Source: Pararhizobium sp. YC-54
GTDB lineage: Bacteria; Pseudomonadota; Alphaproteobacteria; Rhizobiales; Rhizobiaceae
DNA length: 64,000 bases
NCBI RefSeq assembly: GCF_025847205.1
Contig: NZ_JAOYTH010000001.1
Location: forward strand, 186,001 to 250,000
Direction: 5' to 3'
Shown: one piece after another, positions 36,747-46,125 of the stretch
How the letters are laid out: each line of letters begins with the position of its first letter
Position numbering within the stretch: position 1 is the stretch's first letter
Translations under genes and position numbers: made by a program
The notes under the pieces: model-generated
What the model was told of the DNA's origin: nothing
The model's database searches: none
The model's input: only the letters and a program-made list of their open reading frames with translations

Positions 36747-37681
36747 CGCAGGCCGGGTTCGCGGTCGCGCGACAGCAATAGCGGGCCGTCGAGATCGACG
36801 AAATCAGCGCCCTGCGCCAAAAGCACCGCCGGCGCCATGCCGAGCGAGGTGCCGACCATGCAGCCGACCATGATCCTGAGGTTCAGCGCCCGCGCCGCAT
36901 CGCGCATGCGCAGCGCCTCGGTCAGGCCGCCGGTTTTGTCGAGCTTGATATTGACGGCGTCGTAGAGCCCGGCGAGGCTCGGCAGGTCTTCGGTCTTGTG
37001 CACGCTTTCGTCGGCACAGACCGGAACGGGCCGAACCACGGATGCCAGCAGGCCGTCCTGTCCTGCGGGCAGGGGCTGTTCGATCAGGGCGACGCCCGAT
37101 TCGGCGCAGACTGCAAAGTGATAGGCCAGATTGGCCTCCGTCCAGCCTTCATTGGCATCCAGAATGATGGCGCTGCTTGGTGCCGCAGCCCGAACGGCGC
37201 GGATGCGCGAGGCGTCGTCGGACGTTCCGACCTTGATTTTCAGCAGCGCCCGATGGGCATATTGCGCCGTGTGCGCGGCCATGGCCTCCGGCTCACCAAG
37301 CGAAATCGTGTAGGCGGTGGTCAGCGCCACCGGCTCGGCCGGTCCTGTCAGCGTGAAAGCGCGATGTCCGGTCTTCTTGGCCTCCAGATCCCAAAGCGCG
37401 CAATCAACGGCGTTGCGCGCCGCCCCGGCCTTCATCGTTTGCCGCAATTCTTCGCGGTCAATGCCTGCCTCGATCTGCGGCCGGATCGCCTCGATCCCGG
37501 CCAGCACGCTGTCGATGGTTTCTCCGTAGCGTCCATAGGGAACACATTCGCCCACGCCGGCAAAGCCACCGTCCGAAAGATGGCAGGTGACCACGGAGGC
37601 GTTGGTCTTGCTGCCGCGCGAAATCGTAAAACTGCCGGCGATCGGAAAATGCTCGACGGTGGTTTTCATCTGGCGGGTCAT
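36698..37681 (-). CDS. Dipeptide epimerase (L-Ala-D/L-Glu epimerase type, enolase superfamily)
   Basis: 327 aa from the ATG at 37681 (AGGAG 7 nt upstream). The enolase-superfamily sites are visible: Lys in LLKIKVG, the metal ligands Asp in ILDANEGW, Glu in LIEQPLP and Asp in VCADES, and the second Lys in NIKLDKTGG. The N-terminal capping domain starts TVEHFPIAGSFTISRG. This pattern fits the muconate-lactonizing subgroup acting on L-Ala-D/L-Glu and similar dipeptides, linking it to recycling of peptidoglycan peptides. The adjacent MFS gene may carry a related substrate, but this is conjecture. Confidence 0.88.
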   Translation of the reverse strand: MTRQMKTTVEHFPIAGSFTISRGSKTNASVVTCHLSDGGFAGVGECVPYGRYGETIDSVLAGIEAIRPQIEAGIDREELRQTMKAGAARNAVDCALWDLEAKKTGHRAFTLTGPAEPVALTTAYTISLGEPEAMAAHTAQYAHRALLKIKVGTSDDASRIRAVRAAAPSSAIILDANEGWTEANLAYHFAVCAESGVALIEQPLPAGQDGLLASVVRPVPVCADESVHKTEDLPSLAGLYDAVNIKLDKTGGLTEALRMRDAARALNLRIMVGCMVGTSLGMAPAVLLAQGADFVDLDGPLLLSRDREPGLRYEDSLVFPPLPALWG

Positions 37682-37822
37682 GGTATTCTCCTGTGGCATC
37701 CATATCGCAGCCATCAGCCGTTTGGTGCGGAAACGTTTCAATCGGTGACAGACCGGGCTCAAGCGGCTATGAGTCGCTGACGTTTTATCAAATGCAGCCA
37801 TCTCCGGAAGACAAGAACAGAC

Positions 37823-38965
37823 GTGACGCGTTCCCAAGTGAAAACCGACACCGACGTGCAGCTTGACGAAGCTGCGGATGGCGGTACCCGGACTTATCGT
37901 TTTAGCGGCGATTGGCGCAGCGTATCCATTCACCTGGCCACGGCGAAGCTGAATGAACTCGCAGCCAAGCGCGGTGAAGCGGGCGCGGTCGATCTGAGCG
38001 AGATCACCGCCATGGATACGGCTGGCGCCTGGGTCATTCGCCGTTTCATGGCGCAAATCGGCGATGCGAAGCTGACGAGCGACAAGCCGCGTTATCTCGA
38101 ACTTTTGAACGCCTTGCCGGAGGAGTTGCCCGAGCCGGCCGACGACGAGAAGAAATCCGGCTCTCTTTTCGTCCGGTTTTTCACGCCGATCGGCAATGCG
38201 GTGGTCTCCGCCTGGGAGGACACGGTCGCGGCGATGTTCATTCTTGGGTCCGCCGTGCGCGGCGCGCAATTGAAGCTCGGCCGCCATAGCGGCGTGTCGC
38301 CGGCGGCGATCGTCAATCAGATCGATCGCATGGGCGTGCAGGCGGTGCCGATCATCCTTTTGATGTCGTTCCTCATCGGTGCGATCATTGCCCAGCAGGG
38401 CGCGTTCCAGCTGCGCTATTTCGGCGCCGAGCTGTTCGTCGTCGATCTGGTCGGCATTTTGCAATTACGCGAAATCGGGGTTCTGCTGACCGCAATCATG
38501 ATCGCCGGCCGTTCCGGCAGCGCGATCACGGCCGAGATCGGCTCGATGAAGATGCGCGAGGAGATCGATGCGCTGAAGGTGATGGGGCTGAGCCCGATCG
38601 GCGTTCTGGTGTTTCCAAGGCTTGTCGCATTGACCGTGGCGCTGCCGCTTTTGACCATCGTCGCCAATTTTGCCGCCCTGACAGGGGCTGCCGTCGTGGC
38701 CTGGAGCTATTCCGGCATTACCTTCGCCACGTTCCTGGCGCGGCTGCAGGAGGCGGTGGATTTTTCCTCGGTCCTGGCCGGCATGATCAAGGCGCCGTTC
38801 ATGGCGCTGATCATCGGCGTGGTTGCCGCCGTCGAAGGCTTGAAAGTCGGCGGCAGCGCCGAATCGCTCGGCAAGCACGTGACGCAGTCGGTGGTGAAGT
38901 CGATCTTCGTGGTCATCCTCGTCGATGGCCTGTTTGCGGTTTTCTACGCATCGATCGATTTCTGA
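37823..38965 (+). CDS. mlaE: MlaE-family ABC lipid transporter permease with N-terminal STAS domain
   Basis: 380 aa. An N-terminal STAS domain (about 20-110, with GAVDLSEITAMDTAGAWVIR) takes the place of a separate MlaB. The MlaE permease domain (about 125-378) has several membrane helices and conserved segments EDTVAAMFILGSA, LREIGVLLTAIMIAGRSGSA and AEIGSMKMREEIDALKVMG. It forms the inner-membrane channel of an MCE lipid transporter that works in trafficking phospholipids between the membranes. The stop overlaps the mlaF start (TGATG). Confidence 0.93.
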   Translation: MTRSQVKTDTDVQLDEAADGGTRTYRFSGDWRSVSIHLATAKLNELAAKRGEAGAVDLSEITAMDTAGAWVIRRFMAQIGDAKLTSDKPRYLELLNALPEELPEPADDEKKSGSLFVRFFTPIGNAVVSAWEDTVAAMFILGSAVRGAQLKLGRHSGVSPAAIVNQIDRMGVQAVPIILLMSFLIGAIIAQQGAFQLRYFGAELFVVDLVGILQLREIGVLLTAIMIAGRSGSAITAEIGSMKMREEIDALKVMGLSPIGVLVFPRLVALTVALPLLTIVANFAALTGAAVVAWSYSGITFATFLARLQEAVDFSSVLAGMIKAPFMALIIGVVAAVEGLKVGGSAESLGKHVTQSVVKSIFVVILVDGLFAVFYASIDF

Positions 38966-39816
38966 TGGAAGAGGTTTTGCCGGTGGATCCGAGAAAAGAC
39001 GTGACAGCGGGCGCGGACAAGAAGGCCGGTGGAGATGGCACGGAGATCGTCCTGTCGGTGAAGGACCTGACGGTCGGTTTCGGTTCCAACATCGTTCTCG
39101 ACAAGCTCAACCTCGATATCTATCGCGGCGAGATTCTCGGTTTCGTCGGAGCGTCCGGCACAGGAAAATCCGTGCTGATGCGCACGGTGCTGCGCCTTTT
39201 GCCGCGCCGGTCAGGCTCGATCGAGATTCTCGGCGTCGAATATGACGCAGTCAGCGAAGAAGAACGCATGGCGCTGGATATGCGGCTTGGCGTGCTCTTT
39301 CAGCACGGCGCGCTGTTTTCCTCGCTGACGGTCAAGGAAAACATCCAGGTACCGATGCGGGAATATCTCAACCTGCCGCAGGAGCTGATGGATGAACTGG
39401 CACGGCTGAAGATCGACATGGTCGGGCTGGCGCCGGAAGCGGCCGACAAGTTTCCCTCCGAACTGTCCGGCGGCATGATCAAGCGGGCGGCTTTGGCGCG
39501 GGCGCTGGCGCTCGATCCGGACCTTGTCTTTCTCGATGAACCGACCTCCGGGCTCGACCCGATCGGGGCTTCGGAGTTCGATAACCTGATCGCCAAACTG
39601 CGCGACACCCTCGGGTTGACCGTGTATATGGTGACTCACGACCTCGACAGCCTGTTTTCGGTCTGTGACCGGATTGCCGTACTCGGCAAGAAGAAGGTTC
39701 TGGTCGAAGGCACGATCGAGGACATGCTCGCCTGCGACGATGAATGGGTGAAGTCCTATTTCCAGGGCAAGCGCGCGCGTTCAATCGTTCGCGAAGACGA
39801 AAAGGCGGCTTCCTGA
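38965..39816 (+). CDS. mlaF: MlaF-type ABC transporter ATPase
   Basis: 283 aa. Walker A GASGTGKSVLMR, ABC signature ELSGGMIKRAALARALALD, Walker B LVFLDEPTSGLDP and the switch His in VTHDLDSLF are intact. The LSGGM variant and the GxMxKR stretch are typical of MlaF. It powers the MlaE permease; start overlaps mlaE by 1 nt. A 28-residue N-terminal extension precedes the ABC domain. Confidence 0.95.
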   Translation: MEEVLPVDPRKDVTAGADKKAGGDGTEIVLSVKDLTVGFGSNIVLDKLNLDIYRGEILGFVGASGTGKSVLMRTVLRLLPRRSGSIEILGVEYDAVSEEERMALDMRLGVLFQHGALFSSLTVKENIQVPMREYLNLPQELMDELARLKIDMVGLAPEAADKFPSELSGGMIKRAALARALALDPDLVFLDEPTSGLDPIGASEFDNLIAKLRDTLGLTVYMVTHDLDSLFSVCDRIAVLGKKKVLVEGTIEDMLACDDEWVKSYFQGKRARSIVREDEKAAS

Positions 39817-39922
39817 CGGCGTTTCGCTGCTCAGGCGCTGCACGCAGGATTTGACTGAAGCCCGACTTATTAACTGAAGCAAGGAGCCGCGTTGGCGGCG
39901 TCCCCCAAGGGTACCGGTAGCA

Positions 39923-41293
39923 ATGGAAACAAAAGCCAACTACGCCATCGTCGGATTTTTCACGGTCGCGGTCATCTTTGCGGCCTTCGGTTTTGTCTAC
40001 TGGATGTCTCAATATGGCCGCAGCGGCGAAATGGCGGAGCTGGTCATCAGCATTCCCGGATCGGCCAACGGCTTGAGCGTCGGGTCTCCGGTGCGCTTCA
40101 ACGGCATTCCCGTCGGCTCGGTTCGCAACCTTGCCATCAACGCCAACGATCCGCGCTATTCCGTTGCCGTAACCGAGGTTTCCGCTGACGCGCCGGTGTT
40201 GAAATCGACGACGGCGACGCTCGAAATCCAGGGCCTGACCGGGGCTGCCTATATCGAACTCAGCGGCGGCAACAAGGGTGAGGAAAATATCCTGCGCAAG
40301 GCACTGGAGACCGGCATACCGGCGCAGCTGACCGCCGACCAGTCCAGCGTCACCAGTCTTCTGGCGACCGCTGACAAGATCCTTGACCGGGCAAACGATG
40401 CGATCGGCGACGTCCAGGGTTTCGTCAAGGACGTGCGCGGACCTCTGACCAGCACGATTTCCAACGCCGACCGTTTCACCAAGTCGCTGGCCGACAATTC
40501 CGAAGGCATCGATCAGTTCCTCAAGAGCGTCAGCGCGCTGTCGACTTCGATCACGGCCGCCGCCGGCAAGCTCGATTCGACGCTTTCAGCGGCAGACATT
40601 CTGGTGAAGTCGGTCGATCCGAGGAAGATCGACCACATCGTCAGCAATGTCGAGAAGATGAGCAATGATCTGAGTGCCGCGTCCGTCGGCGTGGCCGATA
40701 CCATCGCTTCGTTCAAGAAAACAGCCGAAACCTATGAACGGTTCGGTCAAAAGGCGACCGCGTCGCTCGATCGCGTCGATACATTGATCGCGGCCATCGA
40801 CACGCAGAAGGTCTCAGGCGTCGTCAACGACGTTTCGGCCGCAAGTGCGGATGCCCGCAAGGCGGTTGCCTCGGTCGCGGACTTTGCCGAACGGATCAAG
40901 GGCCGCCAGAACGATATCGACCAGACGATCACCGACGTCACCCAGATGGCCAACAAGCTGAATGCCGCTTCCAGCCGTGTCGATGGCATCCTGGTCAAGC
41001 TCGACGGTTTCCTCGGCGATGCGGACGCGCCCTCGCTGTCAGCGGATGCCCGTGCGACGCTTGCTTCCTTCCGCAAGGTTGCCGACAACCTGAACGCGCA
41101 GATCGGCCCGATCGCCGAAAACCTGAGACGCTTCTCCGGTTCGGGCTTGCGCGACATCGAGGCTCTGGTCAGCGATACGCGGCGGACCGTCAACACGCTC
41201 GACACCACGATCTCGACTTTCGACAGGGATCCGCAGCGTCTGCTGTTTGGCGGCGAGACGGTCAAACAGTATGACGGACGCACGCGCCGCTGA
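39923..41293 (+). CDS. mlaD: MlaD-type MCE-domain protein
   Basis: 456 aa. A single N-terminal membrane anchor (YAIVGFFTVAVIFAAFGFVY) and an MCE domain at about 38-120 (SANGLSVGSPVRFNGIPVGS, LEIQGLTGAAYIELSGG) are followed by a long helical region (about 160-440) rich in Ala and Asp with repeated coiled-coil character. MCE proteins ring together as a lipid-passage tube in the periplasm; the long C-terminal helices resemble the PqiB/Mce1-like type more than the short E. coli MlaD. It is 106 bp after mlaF. No MlaC gene is present. Confidence 0.9.
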   Translation: METKANYAIVGFFTVAVIFAAFGFVYWMSQYGRSGEMAELVISIPGSANGLSVGSPVRFNGIPVGSVRNLAINANDPRYSVAVTEVSADAPVLKSTTATLEIQGLTGAAYIELSGGNKGEENILRKALETGIPAQLTADQSSVTSLLATADKILDRANDAIGDVQGFVKDVRGPLTSTISNADRFTKSLADNSEGIDQFLKSVSALSTSITAAAGKLDSTLSAADILVKSVDPRKIDHIVSNVEKMSNDLSAASVGVADTIASFKKTAETYERFGQKATASLDRVDTLIAAIDTQKVSGVVNDVSAASADARKAVASVADFAERIKGRQNDIDQTITDVTQMANKLNAASSRVDGILVKLDGFLGDADAPSLSADARATLASFRKVADNLNAQIGPIAENLRRFSGSGLRDIEALVSDTRRTVNTLDTTISTFDRDPQRLLFGGETVKQYDGRTRR

Positions 41294-41504
41294 GCCAAAG
41301 GTGTCACGCGGTTATACGGGGCCGGAATTACCGCTGCCAGCGTAGCCGAATCGGGTATTGCTTCATACACGTGATCTTTGCGTGGCAAGGCTGCAAGCCT
41401 TGGCGGTTTATTGCTGTGTCTGCACCGGGTTGGCTGCCTTTTTGGCTTGTCTTGACCGGTTCAGTCTCTAAGTTGCTGCTGATTGGCGAAGGATAGTGTT
41501 TGAA

Positions 41505-42119
41505 ATGAATTTTCCCGGTGATTCGTGTGGTCGAAAGGCAGGTTTGATCCGGGCCTGTTCTGCATTCCTTGTCATCGCCGCGCTTTCCGCCTGCGCCAGC
41601 AAGGCGAACAATGACACCTATAGTCTGTCGGCCTCGCCGATCATCGAAGGTCCGCCTTCAAGCAACAAGCAGCTCCTCGTTCCCGAACCGGCCGCACTGA
41701 AAGCGCTCGGCAGCGAGCAGGTCGTGATCCGGCTCTCGGGTTCGCAAATCCAGTATCTCGCCAAGTCGCAATGGAGCGACCGCCTGCCGAAGATGGTGCA
41801 GGCAAAGCTCGTCCAGGCTTTCGAAAACACCGGCAAGATCGGTGGCGTCGGCAAACCGGGCGAGGGACTTGCCATCGACTACCAGATCATCACCGAAATC
41901 AGGTCGTTCGAAATATCGACCGAAGGCGCTGATACCGCCGTCGTCGAGATTTTCGCCAAGATCCTCAATGATCGCAACGGCACTGTCGGTGCGCAGAAGG
42001 CCTTCAGCGCGGCCGTACCTGTCCGCGGCAACGGCCCGGTCGCCTTCGTCGCCGCGCTGGATGGCGCCTTTGCCACGGTCACTGCCGATATCGTCAACTG
42101 GACCTTGAAGGCGATCTGA
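41505..42119 (+). CDS. ABC-type transport auxiliary lipoprotein (PqiC/MlaB-like, DUF330-type)
   Basis: 204 aa from the ATG at 41505; a GTG at 41496 is closer to AAGGA but too near it. A lipobox (AALSACAS) marks Cys30 as the lipidation site. The rest has the auxiliary-lipoprotein pattern LLVPEPAALKALGSEQVVIR, QYLAKSQWSDRLPKMVQAKL then YQIITEIRSFEI. It lies downstream of mlaEFD, with a 211-bp gap, and should anchor to the outer membrane to complete the transporter. Confidence 0.85.
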   Translation: MNFPGDSCGRKAGLIRACSAFLVIAALSACASKANNDTYSLSASPIIEGPPSSNKQLLVPEPAALKALGSEQVVIRLSGSQIQYLAKSQWSDRLPKMVQAKLVQAFENTGKIGGVGKPGEGLAIDYQIITEIRSFEISTEGADTAVVEIFAKILNDRNGTVGAQKAFSAAVPVRGNGPVAFVAALDGAFATVTADIVNWTLKAI

Positions 42120-42133
42120 TTAGCCGGGGCTGA

Positions 42134-42397
42134 TCAGGCAACAGCGATCCGGTTGACGATTTCGGCGACGCCCTCCACGGTCCTCGTTGCTTCTTCCGCC
42201 CGCTCTGCCTCTTCGATGGTCGCGACCGTGCCCGTCAACAGGATCGTGTTTCCCTTCGAAATGACCGAAACATCAGAGGCATCGAGCCCGTCCACCGTGG
42301 CCAGGCAATTGGCGACGCGGGTTTCGAGATCCGCGTGATCCTGATCGGCAAGCCCTTCGGGTGGTCGCCCGTAAAATGTGCGTTGCTTGAAGACCAT
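42134..42397 (-). CDS. BON-domain protein
   Basis: 87 aa, no signal peptide. The single BON (OsmY/transport-associated) domain is recognisable: LETRVANCLATVDGLDASDV then SVISKGNTILLTGTVATIEE and RTVEGVAEIVNRI. BON domains bind phospholipids or other surfaces; here the cytosolic location is not typical of OsmY. Convergent with the auxiliary lipoprotein gene, 14 bp away. Confidence 0.87.
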   Translation of the reverse strand: MVFKQRTFYGRPPEGLADQDHADLETRVANCLATVDGLDASDVSVISKGNTILLTGTVATIEEAERAEEATRTVEGVAEIVNRIAVA

Positions 42398-42553
42398 GGT
42401 CGCGTTCTCCGGTTCGGTTCTCTGCCAACAACGCCGCGGGAACGCTTTTGTTCAGGCCTGTTCCATTAGAAACAGCGGAGATAGGCGGCGCGTGAGATTG
42501 TTGGGTCACTGGATGAGACGAACTCAACAGCAACCAACAGAGGAGAAACCATC

Positions 42554-42817
42554 ATGCGCAAGTTCATCATTTCTGCCGCAGTTGCAGCCCTCGCAGCCAT
42601 CTCTTTTGCCGCGCCCTCGCAGGCCGGCGGCTACGGTCATCACCGTCACCATGGACATCATCACGGCGGCTTCTCGATCGGGTTCTACGACACCGGCTAT
42701 TATGGCGGCGGTTATTACGGCGGCGACTACTACGCGCCGTCCTGCTACATCAAGAAGGTGAAGCGTTGGGACAAGTGGGGCAACCTGCACATCCGCAGAA
42801 TCAAGATCTGCGACTGA
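42554..42817 (+). CDS. Small secreted His/Gly/Tyr-rich protein
   Basis: 87 aa, well-predicted signal peptide (FIISAAVAALAAISFAAPSQA). The mature part starts with GGYGHHRHHGHHHGG, a potential metal-binding stretch, then a Gly/Tyr-rich part (YDTGYYGGGYYGGDYY) and a compact tail with two Cys (SCYIKKVKRWDKWGNLHIRR, KICD). Such short proteins with this tail are widespread in rhizobia, with unknown function. ATG preceded by AGAGGAGAAA; a very strong terminator follows. Confidence 0.87.
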   Translation: MRKFIISAAVAALAAISFAAPSQAGGYGHHRHHGHHHGGFSIGFYDTGYYGGGYYGGDYYAPSCYIKKVKRWDKWGNLHIRRIKICD

Positions 42818-42834
42818 CACGCATTCTCCAGACA

Positions 42835-42874
42835 ACAAAGATCCGGCCGTCCACGCGGCCGGATCTTTGTATTT
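42835..42874. terminator. Bidirectional terminator between the small secreted protein gene and hemF
   Basis: 15-bp perfect stem: ACAAAGATCCGGCCG (42835-42849), loop TCCACG, CGGCCGGATCTTTGT (42856-42870), then ATTTTG. A/T-rich ends on both sides fit use by both convergent genes. Confidence 0.9.
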
Positions 42875-42887
42875 TGCCAGGTTTGCG

Positions 42888-43799
42888 TCAGGGCCAGCGG
42901 ACCACTGGCGGCAGCGACGACAGGATCGAATCGACGTTTCCGCCGGTTTTCAGTCCGAAAATCGTGCCGCGATCGTAGAGCAGGTTGAATTCGACATAGC
43001 GGCCGCGGCGCACCAGCTGTTCGTCGCGGTCTTCCTCGGTCCAGGACTTGTTGAAATTGGCGCGCACGATCTTCGGATAGATCAGGCTGAAGGCCTTGCC
43101 GACATCCTGGGTGAAGGCGAAGTCGGCATCCCAGCCGCCTTTCTCGTCATCCGAATGCAGCCAGTCGTAAAAGATACCGCCGGTGCCACGGGGCTCGTTG
43201 CGGTGTTTGAGAAAGAAATACTCGTCGCACCATTCCTTGAAACGCGGGTAGTCGGCGACGGCATGCCGCTTGCACGCAATCTCCATGCCCTTGTGAAACA
43301 GAACGGTGTCCGGATCGGTCTGGGTCCGGCGGCGATCGAGCACCGGCGTCAGATCCGCGCCGCCACCGAACCAGTGGCTGGTGGTGACGACCATGCGGGT
43401 GTTCATGTGAACGGCCGGAACGTTCGGATTGACCGGGTGGGCGATCAGCGAGATGCCCGAGGCCCAGAAGGCCGGATCTTCGTTGGCGCCGGGTATCTGG
43501 CTGCGGAATTCCGGCGAGAATTCGCCGTATACCGTCGAGGTGTGAACGCCGACCTTTTCGAAGACACGCCCTTCCATCATCGACATGCGCCCGCCGCCGC
43601 CGGCCCCTTGGTCGCGCAGCCAGTCCTTGCCGACGAAACGCCCGGGTTCGCGGTCAGACAACGGGCCTGCCAGTTCGTCCTCAATGGTTTCGAACGCGGC
43701 GCAGATGGTGTCGCGCAACGATTGAAACCATGCCGTGGCTCTGGCCTTCTTGTCTTCGATATCCGCGGGCAATCCCTGCGGCAGGTTGGGTCGTTCCAT
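42888..43799 (-). CDS. hemF: Oxygen-dependent coproporphyrinogen III oxidase
   Basis: 303 aa from the ATG at 43799, with AGGA upstream. It converts coproporphyrinogen III to protoporphyrinogen IX using O2 in heme synthesis. Signatures: [50 protein letters not shown] (catalytic region), [11 protein letters not shown], and GGIFYDWL with [10 protein letters not shown]. Length is standard. No clear Fnr/FixK box was seen upstream, though a TTGAT half-site occurs at 43974. Confidence 0.97.
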   Translation of the reverse strand: MERPNLPQGLPADIEDKKARATAWFQSLRDTICAAFETIEDELAGPLSDREPGRFVGKDWLRDQGAGGGGRMSMMEGRVFEKVGVHTSTVYGEFSPEFRSQIPGANEDPAFWASGISLIAHPVNPNVPAVHMNTRMVVTTSHWFGGGADLTPVLDRRRTQTDPDTVLFHKGMEIACKRHAVADYPRFKEWCDEYFFLKHRNEPRGTGGIFYDWLHSDDEKGGWDADFAFTQDVGKAFSLIYPKIVRANFNKSWTEEDRDEQLVRRGRYVEFNLLYDRGTIFGLKTGGNVDSILSSLPPVVRWP

Positions 43800-44010
43800 G
43801 AAAAGTATCCTGTTTGGCGCAGCCTCAAGCGGCAAAAATCCGCCGATTCGCATATTGGCTGACAGTTCATATTTTTGCCATGTCTGGCAACGGCGCAGGC
43901 GTTACCCGGTCAGTCTGACGCAGGCGGTCCGCGTGGAAAATCGGGCTGGCAAAAACAGGACTATCTCCCTATCTTGATTGTGAGAGGCTCAACTGGCGAA
44001 AGGTGAGCTC

Positions 44011-44271
44011 ATGGCAAGATTTCCGGCAGGGCCGCCGCTTGACGGCCTGAAACGTCAGATCGCCCGGCATCGCAACAGCAATCCGCGCGGAAACGACGGG
44101 CTGTTCGTGCGCGAGACATTCCGGCTCGATCGCGTCCACGCGCGCCAGAAGGCGCAGGAATGGTTTGATGCCTGGCCCAAGGCCGCCTACTGGACCGAAG
44201 TGGAGAGCTGGCGCCAGCTTGAGGGCGACCAGATCGAATTCACGATGCGGCGCCTCCCAAGCGCGGATTGA
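44011..44271 (+). CDS. Conserved hypothetical protein
   Basis: 86 aa (MARFPAGPPLDGLKRQIARH and onward). Basic N-terminal half, Trp-rich C-terminal half (EWFDAWPKAAYWTEVESWRQ). No recognised domain. Good start with GGTGAG upstream and codon use like the neighbours, so probably a real gene. It lies between hemF (divergent) and an MFS gene. Confidence 0.6.
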   Translation: MARFPAGPPLDGLKRQIARHRNSNPRGNDGLFVRETFRLDRVHARQKAQEWFDAWPKAAYWTEVESWRQLEGDQIEFTMRRLPSAD

Positions 44272-44366
44272 TGTTGCCAACGGCTGGTTTTCTAAACCGG
44301 CAGGCTGCATAGGTGATCCTGATTTCAGCTTTGCCCGATTCGGGCCCTTTCCCAAAAGCGTCCGCC

Positions 44367-45575
44367 ATGCAGTTTCTGCGCTCGCCCGTTTCGCGCTCCG
44401 TCCTCATTCTTTCAATCACCCAGATCATCGGCTGGGGTGCGCTGTTCATGGCGATTTCGGTGACCGGCGAGGCGATGGCCGCCGATCTGGGGCTCAGCCG
44501 CGCGACAATCTTTCTCGGACCGACCGTGATGCTGGTGGTCATGGCGGTTTGTTCGCCATTGGTGGGATACCTTTATCGCAGGTATGGCGCCCGGCTGGTG
44601 CTGGCCGGTGGCGCGCTTGTTGCAGCCCCCGGGCTCTGGCTGCTGGCCGCTTCGGGTGGACCTGTCAGCTATTTTATCGCCTGGGGCGTCTTCGGGATCG
44701 CCGGCGCTGCGTGTCTGACGACGTCGGCGCATGTCTTTCTGGCGGAACTGGCGGGCGAGGGAGCCCGGCGCGCGATCGGCGCACAGATGCTGTTCATGGC
44801 GCTGGCGCCAAGCCTGTCGTGGCCGGCGACCGACTTTCTTCAGATGCACTTCGGCTGGCGTGGCGTTTCGGTCATCTATGGCTGTGTGATGCTGGTGGTC
44901 TGCCTGCCGTTGCATCTGTTTGCGCTGCCGAAGACGGCTTCGGCCACGTCCCAGCCGCGCAATGCTTCGGCGGCGGATGGCGCAGCGCATCGGCTGAACC
45001 GGCGCGTTGTGCTGCTGATCACCATGGCGATTGCGCTCAACGGCTTCATCACCTGGGGTTTTCAGCTTGTCGTCATCGACCTGTTCCGCAGCTTTAACGT
45101 TGCCGATTATCTGGCCGTCGGCTTCGGCTCGGCCATCGGTGTGGTGCAGATGTCGGCACGCCTGTTCGATTTTCTCGGTGGCAACCGGTGGAACGGACTG
45201 GCGACGGGGCTCGTTGCCGCGTTGATCATGCCGGTCTGCTTGATCGTGCTGACGTTCGGCGGCGGAGCCGAATGGTCGATCCTTTTGTTTCTCTTGCTTT
45301 ACGGGCTTTCCAGCGGCGCCATGTCCGTCAGCCGGGCAACGCTGCCACTGGTGTTCTTTGCACCTGCCGACTACGCCGCCGTCGCCGCCCGGCTTGCCCT
45401 GCCGCTCAATCTTGCCTTTGCCGCGGCTCCACCGTTCTTCACCTACGTTCTCACGAGCTACGGCAATCGCGCCGCGCTCGCCATCGCGTTCGTCAGTTCA
45501 CTCGGCACGCTTGCCAGCATGCTGGCTTTGCAGCGCCTGGCGAAGTCTCGCGACCAGGCGGGACCGGCGGGTTAG
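44367..45575 (+). CDS. Major facilitator superfamily transporter
   Basis: 402 aa if started at the ATG at 44367 ([10 protein letters not shown]); a GTG at 44313 would add 18 residues and no strong ribosome-binding site decides. Twelve membrane helices; MFS signature-like [18 protein letters not shown] between helices 2 and 3. The pattern ([40 protein letters not shown] C-terminal half) fits the group of monocarboxylate/oxalate-type or uncharacterised MFS carriers. Substrate unknown. Its 3' end nearly abuts soxR. Confidence 0.85.
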   Translation: MQFLRSPVSRSVLILSITQIIGWGALFMAISVTGEAMAADLGLSRATIFLGPTVMLVVMAVCSPLVGYLYRRYGARLVLAGGALVAAPGLWLLAASGGPVSYFIAWGVFGIAGAACLTTSAHVFLAELAGEGARRAIGAQMLFMALAPSLSWPATDFLQMHFGWRGVSVIYGCVMLVVCLPLHLFALPKTASATSQPRNASAADGAAHRLNRRVVLLITMAIALNGFITWGFQLVVIDLFRSFNVADYLAVGFGSAIGVVQMSARLFDFLGGNRWNGLATGLVAALIMPVCLIVLTFGGGAEWSILLFLLLYGLSSGAMSVSRATLPLVFFAPADYAAVAARLALPLNLAFAAAPPFFTYVLTSYGNRAALAIAFVSSLGTLASMLALQRLAKSRDQAGPAG

Positions 45576-46051
45576 TCCAGTTCCTCGCCGGCATGCTCGA
45601 TCAGATAGGCGCCGGCACCTTTTTCCGACAGCGTGTCATAGGGGTTGCGCAGCGGACAGTCGCGCATCGACAGGCAGCCGCAGCCGATGCAGGACGTCAG
45701 CTGGTCGCGCAATGCCGTGAGCTTGTTAATGCGCTCGTTCAGATCGGCCTTCCAGTGTTCCGACAGATGCGCCCAGTCGCTCGCCAGCAATTGCCGGTCG
45801 TTTGGCAGGGCGGAAAGCTCCTTTTGAATATCGGCGAGCGGGATTCCGGTGCGCTGGGCAATCTTGATGACGGCGATGCGGCGCAGCACGCTGCGCGGAT
45901 AGCGGCGCTGGTTGCCGCGGCTGCGCATGCTCTTGATCAGGCCTTTTGTCTCGTAGAAATGCAGCGTCGATACCGCGACGCCGCTGCGCGCGGCAACCTC
46001 TCCGACCGTCAGCTCGCGGCGCGGCAGGTCGGCTCTTTCTTTTTCCGGCAT
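45572..46051 (-). CDS. soxR: Redox-sensitive MerR-family regulator SoxR
   Basis: 159 aa from the ATG at 46051 (GAGGT 8 nt upstream). N-terminal MerR HTH ([40 protein letters not shown]), dimerisation helix, and the [2Fe-2S] cluster motif [12 protein letters not shown] (Cx2CxCx5C), the SoxR hallmark. Oxidation of the cluster by redox-cycling compounds activates target promoters. It is divergent from an NADPH-dependent FMN reductase gene across a shared operator. It overlaps the MFS gene by 4 bp. Confidence 0.97.
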   Translation of the reverse strand: MPEKERADLPRRELTVGEVAARSGVAVSTLHFYETKGLIKSMRSRGNQRRYPRSVLRRIAVIKIAQRTGIPLADIQKELSALPNDRQLLASDWAHLSEHWKADLNERINKLTALRDQLTSCIGCGCLSMRDCPLRNPYDTLSEKGAGAYLIEHAGEELD

Positions 46052-46056
46052 GTCTA

Positions 46057-46087
46057 TTGACCTCAAGTTTAGTTGAGGTTCTATACC
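46057..46087 (+). promoter_or_regulatory. SoxR operator within a 19-bp-spacer promoter
   Basis: CCTCAAGTTTAGTTGAGG (46061-46078) is an 18-bp near-perfect palindrome matching the known SoxR box. It lies between -35 TTGACC (46057-46062) and -10 TATACC (46082-46087), separated by 19 bp. The unusually long spacer is the classic layout that MerR/SoxR activators untwist. It would drive the FMN reductase gene and autoregulate soxR. Confidence 0.85.
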
Positions 46088-46125
46088 ATGAGCTCCATCG
46101 CATCAACAACGGAGCATTTGCAGAC

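Noticed and set aside
37682..38464. N-terminal extension of the dipeptide epimerase frame across the mlaE start
   Set aside because: The extension is antisense to the STAS domain of mlaE; a good ribosome-binding site and family start support 37681.
43974..43992. TTGAT...CTCAA near hemF considered as an Fnr/FixK box
   Set aside because: Spacing is wrong and the second half-site is not ATCAA.
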